From Ptychodera flava (taxonomy: Eukaryota > Hemichordata > Enteropneusta > Ptychoderidae): 64,000 nt of DNA. Shown piece after piece: positions 12,513 to 21,133 of the stretch. How positions within the stretch are numbered: position 1 is the first letter of the stretch; each line of letters begins with the position of its first letter. The position numbers and the translations under genes were made by a program. The DNA lies in the NCBI RefSeq assembly GCF_041260155.1, contig NC_091934.1:43512398-43576397 (forward strand). The letters run 5' to 3'. The notes beneath the pieces were generated by a model that was not told the origin of the DNA, did no database searches, and saw only the letters and a list, made by a program, of their open reading frames with translations.

Positions 12513-13456
12513 GAAAATTACGGTGCTCTATGCTTGAAGCACAGCGTTGTGTGTATCTGTGTCTGTGTCTGTCTGCCTGTCTGTCTGCCTTCTCTGTTTC
12601 TATGCAATGTTGACATATCATTGAAATATTCAGTTCCCTTATGTTGCTCTCATGTTATAGTTTGTCACATTTCTGACCAATCCGTACATATGGAATACTG
12701 CAGACTTCTTACATGAATTGCCAGTTGTCACTTTGGAGTTTCTGAACGAATCTAACGAGGAACTTCCACTTGAATCGCTGGTCTATTCGATTAAATTGTT
12801 GGACGACAGAGAAGAAATTGATGTTCATGATGCATCCGAAACATTCAGTTTGACTGGAAATGCTTCCTTTGGCGCCATATTTAACAACACGATAAGGGAG
12901 AGCGTTGTCAAGGTGACCGTGACGTCAACTGAGCCAGCAGCAGTATTAGATCTTTTTATTCAGTCTAACAGTACACCGAATGAGACAGTCTATGATCAAC
13001 ATTGGTCTCTGAAGGGATTAAGATCATCAGTGTTCTATGTTCAAAGAGACGGCGGTAACATTTACCTTCTACTTAAACTGGGTGAGTAGATCGTAGCTGA
13101 CGATTTTCTAAATGGAGGTACGAAATTGTTTTGATATATTGAAGGTATTAGTCAATGGCAAGTGTATTCATGAGCATCTTTTTATTATGCAAATCAACTT
13201 ATGATGATATCCGAAAAGATTAGGGTATATGTCTGTTGACCTACATTAACGGAGGACTCGATTATCAACCTTGAGATCATTTTCAAAGCATTATGTGTTG
13301 ATTGCCCTTTCACAACATTCTTGTCAAATGTTTCTATTTCACATGCTAGGTGATGCCAGCAAACACTCTGAGGTCCGCGGGTCAGTCGACGTAAAGGTGT
13401 CGTTCTGTCGATACTGGAGCAAAATGAATGAAAGCTGGCAAGCAGATGGATGCTGG
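7391..13456 (+). CDS. polycystin-1/REJ-family receptor, partial (REJ and GAIN/GPS region)
   Basis: Ten exons form one consistent reading frame of about 575 residues: 7391-7567, about 7825-8081, 8204-8356, 8588-8635, 9425-9571, 10567-10660, 11158-11243, 12047-12286, 12661-13081 and 13350-13456. The first two carry the core of an REJ module (GRCKIEPQSG, then FVVSCEGWIDDEDQVLMYRI). This is the cysteine/tryptophan signature shared by sea urchin sperm REJ proteins and polycystin-1. The helical middle exons and the beta-rich 12661-13081 exon fit a GAIN domain. The last exon ends in CRYWSKMNESWQADGCW, which matches the first half of a GPS autoproteolysis motif. Family knowledge: such proteins are large cell-surface receptors with a C-terminal PLAT and TM bundle. 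Neither that part, nor the second GPS half with the HL-S/T cleavage site, nor a start codon was found, so this is a partial gene. Intron phases agree at every junction. Confidence 0.72.
7825..8081 (+). CDS. REJ gene exon 2 (REJ core), acceptor uncertain
   Basis: Encodes HALETTFVVSCEGWIDDED and about 65 more residues, ending at donor ATAAAG|GTTAGA (phase 0). Homology to REJ modules places the junction at about 7825 (Gly completed by GA), but no AG lies there. The first AG downstream of the in-frame stop at 7788 is already inside the REJ motif. The 5' boundary is therefore set by homology only. Confidence 0.55.
8204..8356 (+). CDS. REJ gene exon 3
   Basis: Acceptor atttacag, donor GACTGAG|GTAACT, 51 codons, phase 0 to phase 0. 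Encodes a helical, Ser/Leu-rich stretch (VTSADIDAVLDSSSNMTDTL...) as expected for the helical part of a GAIN region. Confidence 0.65.
8588..8635 (+). CDS. REJ gene exon 4 (16 codons)
   Basis: Small symmetric phase-0 exon NKTIAELIERTEKIQQ between gcgcag and CAG|GTAGGA. It is too short to be recognised alone and is supported by phase, position and amphipathic helix character. Confidence 0.5.
9233..9252 (+). repeat. 20 bp phrase shared with 61861
   Basis: ACCATAGACCCTCGAGAAAA occurs here and at 61861-61880, each time shortly after GGTCAA. Probably the end of a dispersed transposon family. Confidence 0.55.
9425..9571 (+). CDS. REJ gene exon 5
   Basis: Acceptor tgtccgtag, donor ACTCAA|GTACGT, 49 codons, phase 0 to 0. 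Encodes a helix-rich segment (ARESMIDALYLLNATSQILL...), resembling the helical subdomain of GAIN regions in polycystin-1-like proteins. Confidence 0.65.
10567..10660 (+). CDS. REJ gene exon 6
   Basis: Acceptor tttcgtag, donor GTTAATG|GTATGA, phase 0 to 1. Encodes ETSSIFLLYLANLVKAMTNN and eleven further residues, again helical. Confidence 0.55.
10801..10862 (+). repeat. GTT-rich microsatellite
   Basis: Imperfect (GTT)n run with GTC interruptions, inside an intron of the REJ gene. Confidence 0.8.
11158..11243 (+). CDS. REJ gene exon 7
   Basis: Acceptor attcaacag, donor CAGGCA|GTAAGT, phase 1 to 0. Encodes MVWTLSYVIQAGHKSDASVD and a further short stretch. Supported by strong splice sites and the compatible phase. 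Confidence 0.5.
11498..11545 (+). repeat. (ACAG)n microsatellite
   Basis: Run of ACAG/ATAG units followed after a short spacer by the GATA array. Lies in an intron of the REJ gene. Confidence 0.85.
11585..11678 (+). repeat. (GATA)n microsatellite
   Basis: About 23 tandem GATA units with a single variant unit near the middle. Intronic. Confidence 0.95.
12047..12286 (+). CDS. REJ gene exon 8
   Basis: Acceptor actcaatag, donor ATCAAAG|GTACGA, exactly 80 codons, phase 0 to 0. Opens with the helix VQASIRRALDAIDLCSDVVL and continues into a beta-rich stretch with two possible N-glycosylation sites (NKT, NIS). Confidence 0.7.
12436..12509 (+). repeat. (CT)n microsatellite
   Basis: About 36 uninterrupted CT dinucleotides between REJ exons 8 and 9. 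It produces spurious Ser-Leu and Arg-Glu ORFs on the two strands. Confidence 0.97.
12661..13081 (+). CDS. REJ gene exon 9 (GAIN-like beta region)
   Basis: The largest exon (140 codons), phase 0 to 1, between acceptor gttatag and donor CTGG|GTGAGT. Beta-rich with many N-x-S/T sequons and a tyrosine-rich end (SSVFYVQRDGGNIYLLLKLG). Its position directly before the GPS exon fits the beta subdomain of GAIN. Confidence 0.7.
13350..13456 (+). CDS. REJ gene exon 10 (first half of GPS motif)
   Basis: Acceptor catgctag, donor GCTGG|GTAAAG, phase 1 to 0. It ends in CRYWSKMNESWQADGCW, matching the C-x2-W-x6-W-x3-G-C layout of GPS motifs. The next exon should encode the second cysteines and the HL-S/T cleavage tripeptide. 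None was seen before the retroelement at 15019 or after it. Confidence 0.65.
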
Positions 13457-14280
13457 GTAAAGTTAACCTGCATGAGAAATTTTGATATCTAATCACTCAG
13501 TTGGAAAAGATGTAATTTATCTATAATTATATCATACAAGTATATGATGGCGCAAATACAACGATCTGATTGGTCGAGACGCGTAAAAAACCTTAATATA
13601 TTGGCAATATACCACTGCTGGCAGATGCGCAAAAATCCGTTTTTATGTTCCGCGCCAGAATTTCAATATACTGTTATGATATAATAGCAATAAATCACTC
13701 CCAACAACGGTAAAATCTCGTGGTATACCGTCGCCGGGTGTGCTTTGTTGCTTAATCATCTTGGCTATACGTGTCTTATATCAATTTTATAATCAGCAAA
13801 TCGGTATTAAGCTTATGTCATGCGATATTGCCTTATTACGTAAATGTTTTCAACGTATCAAAATTTGATGTCAGGAATAACCTTGTTTTTGTTCAATCGC
13901 TAACTACTATGGTACTCTCCTTTTAGGGTCTGATCGTGACGGACGTCTGACTTCATAATAAAACCAGCATACTCTTAAAGTACTTTCTTTCCGAACCTAT
14001 ATTCTCCATGTTTGCTATCATATTCAATAAGACGTTCAGAGAACACACTTTCGTTTTCTTTTTTTAAACTTTTCATTACTTTTCTTGATCCTATATTCGT
14101 TGTGTCTGCAATCATTTCTGATGAGACGGCCAGACAAGAAAGTTTTATATTCTTTTTTTCTTACTTGTTTATCTTATCAGATTGTACAGACCAACACAAC
14201 TTCAGTGACGTGTCAATGTGATTTTGTAAAGTAATGCCCTCTTGGGGTTGATGTCATCATATCCGTAGAACGAATGGTAC
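13457..14280. other. non-coding, no recognised gene
   Basis: AT-rich sequence after the GPS exon. The segment 13540-13760 has GC-richer, repeat-like islands that may be old transposon sequence, but no termini could be defined. No continuation of the polycystin frame was seen. Confidence 0.4.
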
Positions 14281-14289
14281 AAGCCTAAC

Positions 14290-14790
14290 TCTGACAAAAT
14301 GGACAGGAATTAGTTCACGATTGATTGTGTTAAAGTTTAAACTATCAACTGCTGCATTGTATTATTCCAAGTTTTGTCTTAGCACACCGATTGCAACCAC
14401 TGACTAAATGTCAAGAATCAGTTTACGATGGATAGTGTATTAGTGTAAACTGTCAAGAGTTGTACTGTACTTTTCCCAGTGTTGTCTTGTCACATGGATT
14501 GCAACCACTGACTAAATGGTCAAGAATCAGTTCACGATGGATTGTGTTTAGGTTTGAACTATCAACTGTTGCATTGTATTATTGCAAGTTTTGTTTTAGC
14601 ACTCCGATTGCAACCACTGACTAAATGGTCAAGAATCAGTTTACAATGGATAGTGTATTTCTGTAAACTGTCAAGAGTTAAACTGTACTTTTCCCAGTTT
14701 TGTCTTTTCACATTGATTGCAACCACTGACTAAATGGTCAAGAATCAATTCATAATTGAGTGTGTTTCTATTTAATGTATCGAGAATTGC
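14290..14790 (+). repeat. tandem repeat with alternating ~109 bp monomers
   Basis: The phrase GCAACCACTGACTAAATG recurs four times about 107-110 bases apart (near 14393, 14503, 14609 and 14719). The monomers alternate between two types. One contains CATTGTATTATT before the conserved phrase, the other GTACTTTTCCCAG. The higher-order unit is therefore about 217 bp. Confidence 0.8.
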
Positions 14791-15018
14791 ACTATTTACG
14801 GTCAATCGACCAAAAGGTTTCTATTTTATGCTGTATTTCCCAGTTTTTGTCGCAGAATATTAGCACACTTATTTGCAAGTACGTAAAATACTAGTCCGAA
14901 TCGGTTGGAATATGTTTGGAATGTACAGGAGAGTGTACATAATGTACCATTTATTTACTCAATACCAACAAAGATAAGACGTAGTTAACGCCGAGGATGA
15001 ATATATTAATTTATGTGT

Positions 15019-15589
15019 TGTTATGTAGGTCATTTCCCCCACACTCATCATGACCTGAGTTCAATTAGTCTAGAACACTCTCAAGGTCACTGCCCTTGAT
15101 GACCTCACAACCTTGAATTCAATTAGTCATGTTTGGAATGTTCTGGAAAGTTGATTAGTTGTGTAAGAGAGATAATTTTAGAACAGTAATTAGCATGTCA
15201 ATAAAAGTTCTAGATTGTTCTTATATGCCTTTATAAAAGGGACGTGCACAGCTTCCAGTCAGACTTTTGGGATCGTGTCTCTTGTGTGTTACTAAACTCC
15301 AGCAGTAGTCATTCTCAAGACTTTTCAAGACCTTCACTGTCAACGCTGGATTTATACTGTGGACTTTGTGCAGCTTCAAGCCTGCAAGCCAAAGGACTGT
15401 TCATTCATCCGACTGACTGTTACAACTCTGAGACTGGAGCTTTGCCGTCCCAGCTGAGATAAGTAATCTGTACACTTTTAAAGCTTGTACTCTATCCCTG
15501 ACTTAGCAATTAGTTTTATTTTTGTAATAAATTTGTTTAAACGTTAACTGCTGAGTTCACCCTTTTGTTCGTTTTCTCTGCACGTAACA
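15019..15589 (+). repeat. 5' LTR of the Gmr1-like element
   Basis: 571 bp, starting TGTTATGTAGG and ending CACGTAACA, i.e. TG...CA termini. It contains a TATAAAAG box at about 15232 and an AATAAA signal at about 15527, as expected of an LTR promoter and polyadenylation region. It matches the 3' LTR apart from about three small differences. Confidence 0.95.
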
Positions 15590-15592
15590 AAT

Positions 15593-15610
15593 TGGGGGCT
15601 TGTCCGGGAT
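15593..15610 (+). other. primer-binding site of the Gmr1-like element
   Basis: TGGGGGCTTGTCCGGGAT, three bases after the LTR end. It differs at one base from the tRNA-Pro primer site of murine leukaemia virus, which suggests tRNA-Pro priming. Confidence 0.75.
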
Positions 15611-15691
15611 ACGAATATTTTGAGCCGTTTGACAACATTTTGCTAGCCTTTTCAAAACTACTGTATACTGTGAACTCAGCGAAATTTAATC

Positions 15692-17209
15692 ATGGCGGAA
15701 TTTAAACCAGAGGAAATGGATGACCTTGATCAGGACACATTTGATTCCCTCAGAAAAGACGACCTCATAACACTGGCCAATTTCCTTAAAGTAGAAGTCA
15801 AAAGATCTATGCGCAAGAGGGAAATACAGTACCGTATTGCCAAACATCTAGTTGATTAGGCCAATTTGAGGAATCCACCCTGAAAGATTATGAGCCGAGT
15901 CTACCTCTGAACTCAGAAAATTAGAATTAGAAATGCAGACAAATTTGGAGATCAAGAAACTAGAATTACAAATAGAAAAAGAAAAAATACAAATGCAGTT
16001 AGAAATGGAAGAAAGACAGAGAGAGAAAGATAGGCAGGAAAGATTAGAAATGAAACGTTTAGAGCTTGGACAGTCAGGAAAATCCTTCCTTCACACGGTT
16101 TTGACATCACTAAGCATTTCAGGTTAGTTCCCCCTTTCCAAGAAAAGGATGTTGATAAATATTTCCTTCATTTTGAGAAAATTGCTCAGAGTCTGAATTG
16201 GCCTAAGGAGTCCTGGTCTATGCTTTTGCAGAGTGCTTTGGTGGGTAAAGCCAGAGAAATTTACATTCAGTTGTCAGTAGAGCAGGCTTCAGATTATGAT
16301 TCTGTGAAGGAATTAATTCTCAAGGGCTATGAGTTGGTGCCTGAAGCTTACCGTCAGAAATTTAGGGATTGTGAGAAGGTGAAGGATCAAACTTATGTTG
16401 AATTTGCTCGAACAAAAGAACAACTGTTTGATCGTTGGTGCTCTTCTGAAAAGGTCAGTCAGAATTATGACAAATTACGACAGCTTGTTTTGATTGAAGA
16501 ATTTAAGAGGTGCATTCGGAGTGACATCAAGACGTTTATCAATGAACAAAAGGCAGATACATTGGAGGTTGCTGCACGTTTGGCCGATGATTATTCATTG
16601 ACCCACAAATCTTCATTTCTCAGCAAACCATCCCAGTCCTTTTCCTACAGAAACAATGCAGGTAAATTTAACTCCTCCTTTTCATCCAAGAATTTTTCAA
16701 AGGAGAGTAGGAAATCAAATGACAACAGTTCACAAAATTCAAGTAACACTTCCACATCATCAGATCCCAAGTCTCAATCTCCTTCTGACAAACAGTTCGG
16801 TACACTTTCTTGTAATTATTGCAAGAAAGACGGCCATTTAATGTCAGAGTGTTTCAAATTGAAAAGAAAACGTGAAGGTCAAAGTGGTCAAAGTGGATCT
16901 AAGCCCACCGGCTTTATTTCTTCATCAACTCAATTAGAGTCTAATAATGTGTGTAACACATTTTCTGAGGTTAAACCCCTCTCATCCCCAATTAATGAGG
17001 TCAAGGTCAATTCTTCTCAAGATAGCATTATGGGTATTTTCGAACCATTTATTCATGATGGTTTTATATCACTTTCTAGTGATTTTTCTTCCGCTACCCC
17101 TGTCAAAATTTTAAGAGATACCGGGGCTTCCCAATCTCTTTTGTTGGCAGATACCCTGCCGTTTTCTGAAAGTCATTTTCAGGTTCTAAAGTTCTTATTA
17201 AGGGGGTAG
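15692..17209 (+). pseudogene. gag (SCAN-like capsid, zinc knuckle) and protease region of Gmr1-like element
   Basis: It starts with an acidic, SAP-like N-terminal stretch (MAEFKPEEMDDLDQDTFDSL) and a charged coiled coil. The capsid segment follows at about 16230-16600 and resembles the SCAN domain of vertebrate zinc-finger proteins. Key resemblances are PEAYRQKFRD, LFDRWC and LRQLVLIEEFKRCI, against PEA-RQRFR, LC-RWL and LLVLEQFL-ILP in SCAN. A CCHC knuckle (CNYCKKDGHLMSEC) lies at about 16810-16852. A DTGAS protease box lies at about 17120. Published work derives SCAN from Gmr1-like Gag; the match here is by eye. Confidence 0.8.
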
Positions 17210-17300
17210 ATTGTAATGACTACATTCCTGTTCCTCTCCATAATGTCTATTTGTCTTCGGACTTTGTTTCTGGACCTGTGGCTTAGGTATTAGGCCTTTT

Positions 17301-19184
17301 TTGCCTTTTGAAGGGATTCACCTTCTTCTTGGAAACGACCTTGCTGGGGACAAGGTCATTACTAATCCACTTGTGACTGATAATCCTAGTTTAGATCAGG
17401 ATCCAGAGCCAATTGAACAAGAGATACCCGATTTATTTCCTTCATGTGCCATTACTCGAGCCATGTCAAAGAAAACTTCCGAGAATCAAAATACTCTCAA
17501 AAATAATGTCACAGATGTTGACTTAAATGACACCTTTCTCAGTCAGGTGTTTGACACGGATCATTCCGTTATCCCTCGTGGATTTGAAACTTCCAGTAAA
17601 ACTTCTGCTGACCAAAGTCAGACATTTTCTAGATCAAATCTCATTGCAGAACAACACAAAGACCCAGATATTTTGTCTTTGTTTGACAGGGTAGATGATG
17701 AAGGTAAAACTTCAGATAGCTCTGTTTCCTATTATACAAAGTCTGGTATTCTCATGCGTAAATGGAGACCTCCAGATGTTTTGGTTGATGACGATTGGGC
17801 TATAAAACATCAAATTGTGGTTCCAAAGCCCTACCGTGCTGAAATATTGCGCCTGGCCCATGAAACGCCCTGGGCTGGTCACTTAGGAGTCAGGAAAACT
17901 TATCATAAAATTCTCAGTCACTTTTATTGGCCTAATCTCAGGCAGGATGTAGCACATTTCTGTAAAACTTGTCACACATGTCAAATGGTAGGAAAGCCAA
18001 ATCAGACCATTCCAAAGGCCCCTTTACAGCCAATTCCTGCATTTCAAGAACCATTTAGTAGGATACTAATAGACTGTGTTGGGCCCCTACCAAAAACAAG
18101 ACCAGGAAATGAGTACATGTTGACAATTATGTGTACATCTACTCGGTTCCCAGAAGCCATACCACTGAGAAATATAAAGACAAAGACTATAGTGAAAGCT
18201 TTAGTCAAATTTTTCACTTTATTTGGCCTCCCTAAATGTGTCCAGTCCGATCAAGGCTCCAACTTTATGTCTGGTATTTTTCAACAAGTAATGGATCAGC
18301 TAGGCATTAAACAGTATAGGTCATCCGCCTATCATCCAGAAAGTCAGGGTGCTCTTGAACGATTTCATCAAACTTTGAAAAACATGATTAGGACCTACTG
18401 TTTTGACACAGAGAAGCAGTGGGATGAAGGAATTCATTTTCTGCTCTTTGCTGTTAGAGAGTCAATTCAAGAGTCTCTTGGTTTTAGCCCATTTGAGCTT
18501 GTATTTGGACATACAGTCCGTGGCCCACTTAAGCTAGTTAAAGAGAAATTCCTATCAGACGATGATGATTGTCTGAATATTTTGCAATATGTGTCAGATT
18601 TTCGTACGAAACTCTCTAAAGCATGTGAATTAGCCAGAGAAAATCTTGAGTCATCTCAGCAGTCAATGAAAATCAAATACGATAAAAGCACCTCAAAACG
18701 GAAGTTTGAACCAGGTCAAAAAGTTCTTGTTCTACTTCCAATTCCTGGCAAACCACTCCATGCTCGTTACTTTGGGCCATACCTAATTGATAAAAAATTG
18801 AGCGATTTAAATTACATCATAATAACACCTGACAGGCGAAAACAAAAACAGCTATGTCACATAAATATGCTTAAGCCATATTTGGATAGGGATAATCCTA
18901 CTGAAACAAAGCCTGTCAGTGCAGTCAGTTCAAACCATTATGAAGATAGTGATACTGAAACTGACTTGAGTGAAAATACTCTAAACTCAAAGCTGGGCTC
19001 GGTCAAGCTTCAGAACTCAGAAATCCTGGAGAAGCTGGAGTCTACAAAGTTGGCACACCTCCAGCCAGAACAACAACAACAGGTGAAAGAACTGCTCCAT
19101 GAATATAAACACCTGTTCAAGATGTTCCAACGAGGACAAACGTCATCTATCACGACGTTGATGTTGGGGACAGTAAGCCTGTAA
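17301..19184 (+). pseudogene. integrase region of Gmr1-like element (ahead of RT)
   Basis: The zinc-binding HHCC segment is HLGVRKTYHKILSHFYWPNL followed by CKTCHTCQ (about 17878-17990). The catalytic core starts at LIDCVGPLPKT and has VQSDQGSNF and a following glutamate in GALERFHQT, i.e. the D, D and E positions. A GPY-like C-terminal module (VLVLLPIPGKPLHARYFGPY) ends the domain near 18800. Placement before RT is atypical for Ty3/gypsy in general and typical of Gmr1-like elements. Confidence 0.9.
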
Positions 19185-19189
19185 AACAA

Positions 19190-20428
19190 CATCCATACAG
19201 ACTGAATCCAACAAAAGCGAAATATCTCCAGGAAGAAGTCAAATACCTGCTGGACAATGACTTTATTGAACCCAGTAAAAGTAACTGGAGTTCGCCGTGC
19301 ATACTTGTTCCCAAATCAGATCACAGTTATCGTATGTGCACGGACTTTAGGAAGGTCAACACTTTAACAAAGACAGACACTTTCCCATCCCGAGGATTGA
19401 TGACTGCATCGACCGAGTGGGAAAAGCCAAGTATGTGACAAATTTGACCTACTGAAGGGATTTTGGCAAGTCCCTCTGACGGATCGTGCTCGTGAAATAT
19501 CCGCCTTTGTTACACCAGACGGATTGTTCCAGTACAAGGTGATGCCATTCGGAATGAAGAACTCTCCGGCAATGTTCCAACGGATGATCAACGACGTCAT
19601 ATCCGGGCTAGACGGATGTGCAGCTTACGTTGACGACGTCGTCCTGTATAGTGACACCTGGGAGGAACACATCAAGCTCATGCGGAAGTTCTTTGAGAGA
19701 CTGAGCAAAGCAATGTTGACTGTCAACCTTGCCAAATCTGAGTTTGGTTGGGCAGGGGTGGCTTACCTTGGACATACTGTAGGACAGGGTGAGGTAAAAT
19801 CTGTTGATGGCAAAATTTGTGTCATTTCAGGCTTTCCTATACAATATTGCAAGAGACAGCTGATACACTTTCTCGGTATGGCCGGTTACTACAGAAAATT
19901 CAGTCCAAATTTCTGTACAATTACTGAGCCTTTGACTAACTTACTTAAAAGAAAGTAAAGTTTGTTTGGTCAGAGCAATGCCAACAGGCATTTGATACAC
20001 TTAAAGCCATACTGCAAAGTGCCCCAGTGTTGTCTGCACCAGATTTCACTTTGCCATTCAAATTAGCTGTAGATGCTAGTGATACGGCTGCTGGTGCTGT
20101 TTTATTGCAAGAAGATAGTCATGGTGTAGATCATCCTGTTTGCTATTTTTCACGCAAATTTAACAAATCCCAGAGAAACTACTCTACAATTGAAAAAGAG
20201 TGTTTATCTTTGATATTAGCTTTACAGCATTTTGAAGTTTATGTTACTTCTTCAAATCAGCCAATAGTGGTTTATATTGATCACAACCCTCTTGTTTTTC
20301 TACAGAAATTTAAAGGCAAAAATCAGAGATTGCTAAGATGGAGTTTAATGTTACAGGAGTTTAATCTTGACATTAGACATATCAAAGGCAGAGACAATTT
20401 AATTGCAGACTGTCTCTCTCGTATTTAG
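19190..20428 (+). pseudogene. reverse transcriptase and RNase H region of Gmr1-like element
   Basis: RT motifs visible are FQYKVMPFGMKNSPAMFQRM and the YVDD catalytic box (CAAYVDDVVLYSD). The RNase H part begins around 19970 with FKLAVDASDTAAGAVLLQ, continues through YSTIEKECLSLILAL and ends with HIKGRDNLIADCLSRI at 20428. The element's coding region ends here, followed by about 130 non-coding bases and the polypurine tract. Confidence 0.88.
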
Positions 20429-20563
20429 AGTTTATTGTTGTTCACTTTCAAGAAATTTTACTTTAGAGTAAAACAAAATTTGAGTACTTAAATCCTTTTC
20501 AAGATTACATTTGTAAAAGAAAGATTTTTCTTTGAAAAATTTTCTTTTTTTGAAGAGGGGGTG

Positions 20564-21133
20564 TGTTATGTAGGTCATTTCCCCACACTCATCATGACCT
20601 GAGTTCAATTAGTCTAGAACACTCTCAAGGTCACTGCCCTTGATGACCTCACAACCTTGAATTCAATTAGTCATGTTTGGAATGTTCTGGAAAGTTGATT
20701 AGTTGTGTAAGAGAGATAATTTTAGAACAGTAATTAGCATGTCAATAAAAGTTCTAGATTGTTCTTATATGCCTTTATAAAAGGGACGTGCACAGCTTCC
20801 AGTCAGACTTTTGGGATCGTGTCTCTTGTGTGTTACTAAACTCCAGCAGTAGTCATTCTCAAGACTTTTCAAGACCTTCACTGTCAACGCTGGATTTATA
20901 CTGTGGACTTTGTGCAGCTTCAAGCCTGCAAGCCAAAGGACTGTTCATTCATCCGACTGACTGTTACAACTCTGAGACTGGAGCTTTGCCGTCCCAGCTG
21001 AGATAAGTAATCTGTACACTTTTAAGCTTGTACTCTATCCCTGACTTAGCAATTAGTTTTATTTTTGTAATAAATTTTGTTTAAACGTTAACTGCTGAGT
21101 TCACCCTTTTGTTCGTTTTCTCTGCACGTAACA
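20564..21133 (+). repeat. 3' LTR of the Gmr1-like element
   Basis: 570 bp, near-identical to the 5' LTR. It is preceded by the purine-rich tract GAAGAGGGGGTG, the plus-strand primer. It is followed by GTGT, which also precedes the 5' LTR. Confidence 0.95.

Larger units (their letters stand above)
15019..21133 (+). mobile_element. Gmr1-like Ty3/gypsy LTR retrotransposon, full length
   Basis: A complete-length element of about 6.1 kb bounded by LTRs at 15019-15589 and 20564-21133 that are nearly identical, which points to a recent insertion. The 4 bp GTGT lies on both outer sides and is a likely target-site duplication. Inner parts in order: primer-binding site (15593-15610), gag with SCAN-like capsid region and zinc knuckle (15692-16870), aspartic protease (about 17100-17200), integrase (about 17820-18900), reverse transcriptase (about 19190-19800), RNase H (about 19970-20428) and a polypurine tract just before the 3' LTR. 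Integrase preceding RT is the hallmark of the Gmr1-like lineage of deuterostome Ty3/gypsy elements. The coding part is broken at a handful of places, so this copy is a fossil despite its youth. Confidence 0.93.

Noticed and set aside
12375-12716. ORFs with poly Ser-Leu and poly Arg-Glu
   Set aside because: Translations of the (CT)n microsatellite.
15244-15462. 72-codon ORF starting MHSFQSDFWDR, repeated at 20788 and 62462
   Set aside because: It lies wholly within the LTR in all three copies, so it is LTR sequence and not a separate gene.
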